A stretch of 6,870 nt of DNA from positions 1-6,870 of the forward strand of contig CAYMTV010000045.1 of assembly GCA_964393525.1 (NCBI GenBank), read 5' to 3'. The position numbers and the translations under genes were made by a program. This stretch comes from CAYMTV01 sp964393525. Lineage in GTDB: Bacteria > Patescibacteriota > Microgenomatia > Daviesbacterales > UBA10151. Below the pieces are notes generated by a model. The model worked only from the letters and a program-made list of their open reading frames with translations. It searched no databases and was not told the DNA's origin. Positions 1 to 4,976 of the stretch are shown piece by piece; the first letter of the stretch is position 1; every line of letters starts with the position of its first letter.

Positions 1-934
1 CCACTTTCTTTGGAAACCCTTTCCCACTTATATCAAACCAAAAAACATCTTTTTCTTTTTTAAACCAGGTTATTTGTCTTTTAGCATACTGGCGGATTTT
101 AGTTTTAAGTTTAAAAACCAATTCTTCCTGGTCTAATTTACCTTCAAGAAATTCCGCTAAAACCCCGTATTCGAGACCTAGCTCCTGCATCCGCTCCAAA
201 GACAAACCTCTTTTTGCCAAATCCTGAGCCTCCTGAATCATTCCTTGTTTAATCCTGCTTTCAACTCTTTCATCAATTTTTTGATTTAAGATTTCCTTTG
301 GAACATGTAAACCAATTTTTAAGATATTATAGTTTTCAACCTTTAAGCTAAAACTTTGCACTCGTTTAGACATTGGAGACATGACATGTAATTCAATATG
401 CCTTATTAACCGCCTTTTGTTTAACCTGTCCGAGTTATTTAATCTCTTCCACTTTACTAAAGATAATTTTTTAAGTTTTTCCTGAAGTTTTCCTAAAGGT
501 AGCTTTTCCAGTCTTTGCCGAAGTTTTTGATTTACCGGAACCTTAAGGTTTGATAAACCCCCGGTTAATGCTTTAAAGTATAATCCAGTGCCCCCTAATA
601 TAATAGGTAGTTTACCTAAGTCTTCTATTTTTTTTATCGCTTTTTCTGCGTCTTTCAAATATTGATAAACATCATAGCGGGTATTGGGAGCCGCGACATC
701 ATACATCCAAACTTTAATTCCATCCATCTGCCAAAACCTCTTTCCTTTTTTTACCTTGACAGGTTTACCGGGTAATTTACCAGTTCCAATATCAAGGCCC
801 TTATAAACTTGTCTGGAATCACAAGAGATAATCTCCCCATTGAACTTTTTAGCCAAATCCAGCCCCAAATCGGTTTTGCCGGTTGAGGTGGAACCTAAAA
901 TTACCAAAACTTTTTTAAGACCATTTCTTTTCAT
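1..934 (-). CDS. miaA: tRNA dimethylallyltransferase MiaA (3' end cut by window edge)
   Basis: MiaA transfers the dimethylallyl group of DMAPP to N6 of A37 in tRNAs that read UNN codons; it is a cytosolic P-loop enzyme. Translating the complement from the ATG at 934 gives 311 residues with no stop before the left edge. Known MiaA proteins are about 300-315 residues, so only a short tail is probably missing. Visible motifs are the P-loop GSTSTGKT (residues 14-21), the substrate segment SCDSRQVYKGLDIGTGK (37-53; family form S-DS-Q-Y-G-DIGT-K) and GGTGLYFKAL (114-123), followed by a Lys/Arg-rich helical tRNA-binding half. The ATG is chosen because the P-loop lies at the usual distance from it and a promoter ends directly upstream. 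No Shine-Dalgarno is seen. The gene is divergent from the membrane glycosyltransferase at 1000. The family call is firm; the exact C-terminus is not visible. Confidence 0.94.
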   Translation of the reverse strand, partial: MKRNGLKKVLVILGSTSTGKTDLGLDLAKKFNGEIISCDSRQVYKGLDIGTGKLPGKPVKVKKGKRFWQMDGIKVWMYDVAAPNTRYDVYQYLKDAEKAIKKIEDLGKLPIILGGTGLYFKALTGGLSNLKVPVNQKLRQRLEKLPLGKLQEKLKKLSLVKWKRLNNSDRLNKRRLIRHIELHVMSPMSKRVQSFSLKVENYNILKIGLHVPKEILNQKIDERVESRIKQGMIQEAQDLAKRGLSLERMQELGLEYGVLAEFLEGKLDQEELVFKLKTKIRQYAKRQITWFKKEKDVFWFDISGKGFPKKV

Positions 935-939
935 TTAAA

Positions 940-969
940 AGTATATAATTGTTCTCAATTAATTGTGAA
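940..969 (-). promoter_or_regulatory. Putative promoter of miaA, leaderless-type
   Basis: Read on the minus strand, TTCACA (969-964) is followed after 18 bp by TATACT (945-940); each matches the sigma-70 consensus at 5 of 6 positions. The -10 ends five bases before the miaA ATG, so transcription would begin at or next to the start codon and give a leaderless mRNA. This fits the lack of a ribosome binding site. The -35 lies inside the right arm of the 24-bp palindrome at 949-972. This is inferred from sequence only. Confidence 0.45.
944..949 (+). promoter_or_regulatory. Candidate -10 element for the rightward glycosyltransferase operon
   Basis: A perfect TATAAT on the plus strand lies about 50 bp before the ATG at 1000. 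It would give a leader of roughly 45 nt containing the 24-bp palindrome. No good -35 exists at 16-18 bp upstream (the sequence there is CCATTT-like), so support rests on the -10 and position alone. It overlaps the oppositely directed miaA -10 by two bases, so the two promoters are back to back. Confidence 0.33.
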
Positions 970-972
970 CAA
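949..972. promoter_or_regulatory. 24-bp near-perfect palindrome, probable operator
   Basis: The left arm TTGTTCTCAATT (949-960) and the right arm AATTGTGAACAA (961-972) are inverted repeats with no spacer. Eleven of twelve base pairs match; the only mismatch is 955 against 966. The site sits in the middle of the miaA/glycosyltransferase divergent region. It covers the miaA -35 and touches the plus-strand TATAAT, which is where a dimeric repressor would block both directions. I cannot assign a regulator. The half-site order differs from the TTGTGA-N-TCACAA arrangement of Rex and CRP-type sites. Confidence 0.6.
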
Positions 973-999
973 ATTTATTGTTTGACAAATAATTTTCCC

Positions 1000-2052
1000 A
1001 TGCAGAATATTACCAAAGCCTTATCTCGCTGGAAAGAGATTTTACTTATTACTTTTATTACCAGAACAAGCCTTTTAATTTATTCCTATTTTTTTAATAC
1101 CAAAGATTACCCTAATTTTTTGCACTACTGGGTCCGGTGGGATGGTCCACACTATGTTGATATAGCCCGTGATTGGTACCAGCAGCAGGGAGAACAGTCT
1201 TACCCCTTATATCCTCTGATCATTAAGATTTTTAATTTCCTTATAAAAGATTTATGGTCCGCCTCAATTATAGTTTCACTTGTCTTTTCCTTTTTTGCAT
1301 CAATTTTTCTTTATGAGCTTGTGCGTTTGGACTATAGTAGGAAAGTTGCAATTTTAAGCGTTTGGTTTTTAAGTATTTTTCCTACAAGTTATTTTCTTCA
1401 GGCCAGTTATACCGAATCGCTATTTTTAACAGTTAGCCTGGCAACCATCTTTTTTTTCAGAAAAAATGAATTTACAGTTTCTGGAGTTTTTGGGATTTTT
1501 TCCACCCTAACCAGAATAAACGGACTATTGTTGTTACCGGTGCTCCTGCTTGAGATAAAAAATCTCAAAAAAAGCTTGATTGCTCTACTCTTAACTCCTG
1601 TAGGTTTTTTAAGTTATCTTTTAACAAATTATGTAATATTTGGAGAGTTTTTTTATTTTACCAAACCGCTATTATCAAACTGGTATAAAAAATTTGAACT
1701 CCCTTGGCTTGGTATTGAAAATTTAGTAAGATCTGTTCCTAAAGTTGGAGATCAGCTTTACTATGCATATGTGACGGAAGTTGCCGCTCTTGCCCTGGCT
1801 TTAATTGTTGGTTTAATTGTTTTTTTCAAAATCAGAAAATCTTATGGAGTCTACTTTTTTTTAAATTTGCTTTTAATGACCTCAACCGGTTTTATTATGA
1901 GTGCTCCCCGCTATATTTTGATCATATTTCCGCTTTACATCGCTTTGGCTTTAATCAGAAGTAGAATTGTATTAAGCTTTATCAGCCTACTTTTTATAGC
2001 GCTGTTATTCTATTTTGGTCAGTTTTACGTAAAAGGACAGTGGGCATTTTGA
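1000..2052 (+). CDS. GT-C membrane glycosyltransferase, PIG-V-like mannosyltransferase
   Basis: This is a polytopic membrane protein of 350 residues with roughly nine or ten hydrophobic segments. It is probably a lipid-phosphate-sugar-dependent mannosyltransferase of the PIG-V type (GT76-like) acting on the outer face of the cytoplasmic membrane. Evidence: RWDGPHYVDIA (about 46-56) in the first external loop, where GT-C enzymes carry the acidic catalytic residue (here D48); YPLYPLI after it; FPTSYFL and YTESLFL (about 127-143); TR (171-172); APRYILIIFPLY near the C-terminus; and the tail GQWAF. All of these recur in the gene at 4977. An upstream TTG at 949 is in frame, but the 17 residues it adds are not membrane-like and lie over the palindrome, so ATG 1000 is preferred. 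It is the first gene of the operon, and its stop overlaps the next start (TGATG). The acceptor substrate is unknown. Confidence 0.8.
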   Translation: MQNITKALSRWKEILLITFITRTSLLIYSYFFNTKDYPNFLHYWVRWDGPHYVDIARDWYQQQGEQSYPLYPLIIKIFNFLIKDLWSASIIVSLVFSFFASIFLYELVRLDYSRKVAILSVWFLSIFPTSYFLQASYTESLFLTVSLATIFFFRKNEFTVSGVFGIFSTLTRINGLLLLPVLLLEIKNLKKSLIALLLTPVGFLSYLLTNYVIFGEFFYFTKPLLSNWYKKFELPWLGIENLVRSVPKVGDQLYYAYVTEVAALALALIVGLIVFFKIRKSYGVYFFLNLLLMTSTGFIMSAPRYILIIFPLYIALALIRSRIVLSFISLLFIALLFYFGQFYVKGQWAF

Positions 2053-3281
2053 TGATTAGAAATATTTTCAAAGAAAAAAAAATAATACTGCTTTTGGGTA
2101 GTGGATTTGCCGTCCGGTTGTTACTTGCAACAATACCCGGTTTTAAGATTGATGTTGATGCCTGGTTTGCCTGGGCCTTAAGGTTAAATGAATTGGGATT
2201 TGGGGGGTTTTATTCGGAACAAACCTGGACAAATTATACCCCGGGATTTCTATACATTCTCTACTTATTTGGTCTTTTAAAAAACCTTTTTCAAATAACC
2301 GACCCAGCTTTTTTTGTAATTTTAAAATTACCTTCAATCATAGCCGAAGTTTTACTTGGTTTTCTTATATACTCGATTGTTTCAAAACGGGCTTCTAGGA
2401 AACTTGCTTTGCTTGCATCATCTTTTATCTTATTTAACCCGGCACTAATATTTAATAGCGCAATTTGGGGTCAGATTGATGGTTTTTTATCGCTATTTTT
2501 GGTTTCTTCAATTTTTTTCCTGAATAAGGACAAATTTGTCCTCTCTTCAATTTTTTTTGGATTGGCTTTTTTAATCAAACCCCAGGCTATTGCACTTGCT
2601 CCGGTATTTATACTTTATGCCTTTAAAAACCGTTTAAGCTTTTCTAAATTCTCAAAACTGATACTTCCCGGATTACTAACTGTATTCATACTTGCCTATC
2701 CTTTTTTTCCTTCATCTCCATTTGACGGGTTAATTAAGCTTGTTTTGAAAATGAGCGGGGATTACAGTGGGATTTCACTCTTTGCCTTAAATTTTTGGGG
2801 CATTTTTGGTTTCTGGCAATCTGACTCTCAAAAATTTCTTGCTTTAACATTTCAGCATTGGGGGGTAGTGTTATTTGTTTTTTACTGGGCAATGCTAATA
2901 TTTCTTTATCTACGCAAAAGAATTGACGAGTTTTCCCTGGCTGCTCTGGCAACTTTGGGATTTTACTTCCTGCCTACCCGTATCCATGAAAGATACCTTT
3001 ACCCGGTGATTCCGTTTCTGATAATTGCGTTTGCCCAATTTAAAACTAATTACAAATTCTATCTGATCTCTGCTTTAAGCTTAATCCATCTTGTAAGCCT
3101 CTACTATGTTTATGTTTATTACAACGAATTTTACCTCAAGCTTCCCAAGTTACTTTATTTTCCACTTTTATATAATTTTACCGACCAAAACGGTAAACTT
3201 TTATCATTTATTTCTACGGCGATATTTGTTTTAATTGTAATAACTTTCATTAAAAATGCTAAAAACTTTACAAAATCCTAA
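2052..3281 (+). CDS. GT-C membrane glycosyltransferase, GT87/Alg-like (putative mannosyltransferase)
   Basis: This is a multi-pass membrane protein of 409 residues. Family-type motifs are IDVDAWFAWA (33-42), with acidic residues in the first external loop as in GT-C catalytic sites; NYTPGFLYILY (61-71); IWGQIDGF (about 138-145) followed by LAFLIKPQ (about 171-178), a pairing typical of GT87 and related bacterial polyprenyl-phosphate-mannose-dependent transferases; and TRIHERYLYP (309-318), the HERY segment seen in many bacterial GT-C proteins. ATG 2052 overlaps the previous stop in TGATG, implying translational coupling. A GTG at 2040 is in frame but would lie inside the upstream gene. The 3' end overlaps the PMT gene by 26 bp. 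The GT-C fold is near certain; the sugar and acceptor are inferred only as mannose and lipid or glycan. Confidence 0.78.
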   Translation: MIRNIFKEKKIILLLGSGFAVRLLLATIPGFKIDVDAWFAWALRLNELGFGGFYSEQTWTNYTPGFLYILYLFGLLKNLFQITDPAFFVILKLPSIIAEVLLGFLIYSIVSKRASRKLALLASSFILFNPALIFNSAIWGQIDGFLSLFLVSSIFFLNKDKFVLSSIFFGLAFLIKPQAIALAPVFILYAFKNRLSFSKFSKLILPGLLTVFILAYPFFPSSPFDGLIKLVLKMSGDYSGISLFALNFWGIFGFWQSDSQKFLALTFQHWGVVLFVFYWAMLIFLYLRKRIDEFSLAALATLGFYFLPTRIHERYLYPVIPFLIIAFAQFKTNYKFYLISALSLIHLVSLYYVYVYYNEFYLKLPKLLYFPLLYNFTDQNGKLLSFISTAIFVLIVITFIKNAKNFTKS

Positions 3282-3786
3282 ATATCTTTTAATACTGCTG
3301 CTTTTGTTTACCCTAGTAAGCAGACTTGTAAGAATTGATTACCCAAAAGGCTTTGTTTTTGATGAGGTTTATCATGTATTTACCGCCAAAGAATATTTAA
3401 AAAATAATCATGAGGCCTGGGAGTTTTGGACCACTCCACCCCCGGGTGTCGCTTTTGAGTGGACCCACCCACCGGTAGCCAAAGAGATCATGGCTTTGTC
3501 AATGTTGATCTTAAACTCCCAGGAGGCGTGGGCCTGGAGACTCCCCGGGGTTTTATTCGGCGTGCTATCTGTTTTTGCAGTTTACCTGATAGGGAAACAA
3601 CTTTTTAAAAATGAATCTATTGCGCTGGCATCAGGTTTTATTTTTTCAATTGACGGCTTAAATTTTGTCCAGTCCAGAACCGGTATGAATGATATTTATT
3701 TTGTAACTTTTATGCTTTTTTCACTTTATTTTTTTTTTATTTTCAAATTTTTTATTTTTTTTATTTTTTTTGATTTTTATATTTGA
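3256..3786 (+). CDS. Protein O-mannosyltransferase (GT39/PMT), N-terminal part, interrupted
   Basis: This part encodes 176 residues of a dolichol/polyprenyl-phosphate-mannose:protein mannosyltransferase, a membrane enzyme that O-mannosylates Ser/Thr of exported proteins. Visible PMT hallmarks are a first TM helix (about 10-22), FDEVYH (35-40, the catalytic Asp-Glu pair of the first loop), EWTHPPVAKE (68-77), RLPGVLFGVLSV (95-106) and SIDGLNFVQSR (131-141). From residue 159 the sequence degenerates into a Phe/Ile-only stretch encoded by poly-T, then meets TGA at 3784-3786. In the same frame directly after the stop, SKWAAIYFLG resumes; KW is a conserved PMT position. The stop therefore looks like a sequence or assembly error, or a lesion, inside one gene that continues to 4437. 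The start ATG overlaps the previous gene by 26 bp. The family call is firm; integrity is doubtful. Confidence 0.88.
   Translation: MLKTLQNPKYLLILLLLFTLVSRLVRIDYPKGFVFDEVYHVFTAKEYLKNNHEAWEFWTTPPPGVAFEWTHPPVAKEIMALSMLILNSQEAWAWRLPGVLFGVLSVFAVYLIGKQLFKNESIALASGFIFSIDGLNFVQSRTGMNDIYFVTFMLFSLYFFFIFKFFIFFIFFDFYI
3721..3784. repeat. Poly-T low-complexity tract inside the PMT gene
   Basis: The tract holds T runs of 10 (3729-3738), 4, 6, 8 (3755-3762), 8 (3764-3771) and 5, separated by single A or short spacers. It encodes only Phe/Ile/Tyr/Lys/Asp and ends at the in-frame TGA. The gap of Ns starts 45 bp further on. Low complexity next to a gap points to unreliable consensus sequence. Homopolymer slippage in the population is the biological alternative. 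Confidence 0.7.
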
Positions 3787-4437
3787 AGCAAGTGGGCAGC
3801 AATTTATTTTTTGGGAATTCTTATTGTTTNNNNNNNNNNACATCTGCAACAGCAAATGTGGTGGTATCATACCGGCTTAAAAGCCACCCATGATTATTCC
3901 TCTCCCTGGTGGTCCTGGCCGCTAAATTTATACCCTGTCTGGTACTTTGTTGAATACCACAAAAATGGGTGGATGTCTAACATCTTTGCCTCTGGAAACT
4001 TCCTGGTGTTTTGGTTGGGGTTAGGAGCAATTATCTTATCAGTTTTAGATTATCTTGCCTTTTATTTTAAAAGCCATACAAAAAATTTCTTATCTCAAGT
4101 TAAATATTTTCTGAAAAATTTTTGGTCGAGTTTTTGGAGTAAAGAAAACGGTAAACTTTTAGTGATTCTTTTGGGATATTTTGCTTTTTTTGTACCCTGG
4201 GCTTTTTCTCCAAGGATTATGTTTTTATACCACTACAGTCCTTCTATACCTTTCTTATCGCTTGCTTTAGGATACCAACTTTATCGTAATACCGACCCCA
4301 AAGTATTTAGAGTCTTTTTAATACTTATGCTCATTTCTTTTTTAGTCTACTTCCCAATTCTTACCGGCGTACCCCTGCCAAAATATATCACCATGTTTTT
4401 CTTCAAAACCAATATTACCCCCAACCCTTTTGATTAA
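3787..4437 (+). CDS. Protein O-mannosyltransferase (GT39/PMT), C-terminal part, contains assembly gap
   Basis: This is the continuation of the gene that starts at 3256, in the same frame after the TGA. SKWAAIYFLGILIV (3787-3828) matches the conserved Lys-Trp helix of PMTs, and ten Ns follow. After the gap the sequence reads QQQMWWYHTGLKATH, SPWWSWPL and, further on, SPRIMFLYHYSPSIPF, all typical of the C-terminal half of bacterial PMTs. In known PMTs more membrane helices separate the KW helix from the Q-M-YH-L-A-H motif, so the ten Ns almost certainly stand for a longer unknown length (I estimate 60 or more codons missing). Frame continuity across the gap is therefore coincidental. The gene ends in TAA one base before the stop of the convergent TrpR-like gene. 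Whether the intact gene is functional cannot be judged here. Confidence 0.85.
   Translation, partial: SKWAAIYFLGILIVXXXXHLQQQMWWYHTGLKATHDYSSPWWSWPLNLYPVWYFVEYHKNGWMSNIFASGNFLVFWLGLGAIILSVLDYLAFYFKSHTKNFLSQVKYFLKNFWSSFWSKENGKLLVILLGYFAFFVPWAFSPRIMFLYHYSPSIPFLSLALGYQLYRNTDPKVFRVFLILMLISFLVYFPILTGVPLPKYITMFFFKTNITPNPFD
3830..3839. other. Assembly gap (10 N)
   Basis: Ten undetermined bases interrupt the PMT gene between the conserved KW helix and the Q-M-YH motif. The length is probably a placeholder, because the conserved segments on either side are far closer together here than in known PMT proteins. Confidence 0.97.
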
Positions 4438-4438
4438 A

Positions 4439-4732
4439 CTACTCTTTGGAGCCTTTCCGGCCGAATACCCATTTTGAAGACATCGCAGAGTCCGAAAGCT
4501 CCCGGAAGGTATTTTTTAAAACAGGGGATTTTTCCAGTTTTCTTGCCATCCGGATTACCGTATCGGTTCCAACTTTTGCTTTTTCGGCAATAGCCCGAAT
4601 GGTTAACCCCCCTTTCAATAGCTTCATTATTAAAAGTCTTTGTTTGACCATTCTCAACTCAGATTCGGTTAGAAGCTCTCTGATAACCTCCGGGGGGACA
4701 TCTATCGGTGGATTTTGTTTTGGCTTAGACAT
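4439..4732 (-). CDS. TrpR/YerC-superfamily helix-turn-helix regulator
   Basis: This is a small cytosolic DNA-binding protein of 97 residues related to the Trp repressor fold. By eye it aligns with E. coli TrpR over residues 20-80 with one single-residue gap. LLTESELRMVKQR matches the LLT/R54 helix, LTIRAIAEKAKVGTDTVIRMARKLE (43-67) is the helix-turn-helix, and SPVL corresponds to APVEL after it. The equivalents of Trp-contacting T44, R54 and R84 are kept (T22, R32, R61), but G85 is replaced by Met (M62) and S88 by Lys (K65), so tryptophan binding is doubtful. The N-terminal arm of TrpR is mostly absent, as in YerC-type proteins. ATG 4732 is chosen over an in-frame ATG at 4813, whose extra 27 residues run through repeat DNA. 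It converges on the PMT gene with 1 bp between stops. Its regulatory target is unknown; the adjacent divergent glycosyltransferase or itself is plausible. Confidence 0.82.
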   Translation of the reverse strand: MSKPKQNPPIDVPPEVIRELLTESELRMVKQRLLIMKLLKGGLTIRAIAEKAKVGTDTVIRMARKLEKSPVLKNTFRELSDSAMSSKWVFGRKGSKE

Positions 4733-4750
4733 ACATATATATAACCATAT

Positions 4751-4760
4751 TACTCGAGTA
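4751..4760. promoter_or_regulatory. 10-bp palindrome TACTCGAGTA in the TrpR-like gene's promoter region
   Basis: A perfect 10-bp dyad sits 19 bp upstream of the TrpR-like ATG, just before AT-rich candidate -10 sequences (TAATAT or TATATA on the minus strand). It occupies the spacer of the weak TTTACG-17-TAATAT and TTGCAT-16-TATATA combinations. The position suits an autorepressor site, but a 10-bp dyad can arise by chance and the promoter itself is weak. Confidence 0.35.
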
Positions 4761-4775
4761 TGCAACTCTCGTAAA

Positions 4776-4906
4776 CGGTTATATCGCAGATGAGCAAAGC
4801 TCTTGCTTCGCAAAAAACCGCGATTAACCTAGCGGTTATATCGCAGATAAACCGCGATTAACCTAGCGGTTATATCGCAGATAAACCGCGATTAACCTAG
4901 CGGTTA
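4776..4906. repeat. 34-bp-period tandem repeat with internal inverted repeats
   Basis: Two full identical 34-bp units (4815-4848 and 4849-4882) are followed by a 24-bp partial unit (4883-4906). They are preceded by the last 16 bases of a unit (4776-4791), separated by a 23-bp insert (4792-4814). Each unit begins AAACCGCGATTAACC, then TAGC, then GGTTATATCGCAGAT. GCGATTAACC and GGTTATATCGC form an imperfect dyad around TAGC, and AACCGC/GCGGTT form an alternative stem. The array fills the divergent region between the TrpR-like gene and the glycosyltransferase at 4977. Candidate roles are a multi-copy operator or a small minisatellite. It is not CRISPR-like, since nothing between copies is unique. 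Confidence 0.85.
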
Positions 4907-4932
4907 TTAACCAAAATACTAATTATCTATAG

Positions 4933-4960
4933 TTGTAAATTGTTGTATTTTGATTATAGT
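4933..4960 (+). promoter_or_regulatory. Candidate promoter for the second PIG-V-like gene
   Basis: TTGTAA (4933-4938) and TATAGT (4955-4960) are separated by 16 bp. Transcription would start near 4967, giving a leader of only about ten bases before ATG 4977. It lies just right of the tandem repeat array. Spacing and matches are moderate. Confidence 0.35.
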
Positions 4961-4966
4961 AGCATC

Positions 4967-4971
4967 AAGGG
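4967..4971 (+). promoter_or_regulatory. Weak ribosome binding site AAGGG favouring ATG 4977
   Basis: AAGGG ends five bases before ATG 4977. It is one of the few Shine-Dalgarno-like sequences in the window and favours this start over the in-frame TTG at 4950, which overlaps the candidate -10 region and has no such motif. Confidence 0.4.
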
Positions 4972-4976
4972 TAGAC

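Noticed and set aside
982..987. TTGACA as -35 of the first glycosyltransferase gene
   Set aside because: At 17-18 bp downstream there is only GAATAT/AATATT, lying inside the coding region after ATG 1000, so it would start transcription past the start codon.
949..999. TTG 949 as start of the first glycosyltransferase
   Set aside because: The added residues are polar and unlike the family, and they overlie the 24-bp palindrome and a -10 element; ATG 1000 leads directly into the first membrane helix.
3784..3786. In-frame TGA read as glycine (Gracilibacteria/SR1-type code 25)
   Set aside because: TGA ends the genes at 2050-2052 and 6144-6146 exactly after family-like C-termini, one of them within a TGATG overlap, and the codon here follows a poly-T tract next to a gap. 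A standard code with an error or lesion is simpler.
4446..4793. Plus-strand 115-codon open frame opposite the TrpR-like gene
   Set aside because: It is an antisense shadow of a gene with clear family similarity and has no recognisable features of its own.
4733..4813. N-terminal extension of the TrpR-like protein to ATG 4813
   Set aside because: It would be encoded by repeat DNA and the promoter region, and has no counterpart in TrpR or YerC proteins.
4776..4906. CRISPR array
   Set aside because: The 34-bp period is fully identical between copies, including what would be spacers; there are only two full units and no cas genes.
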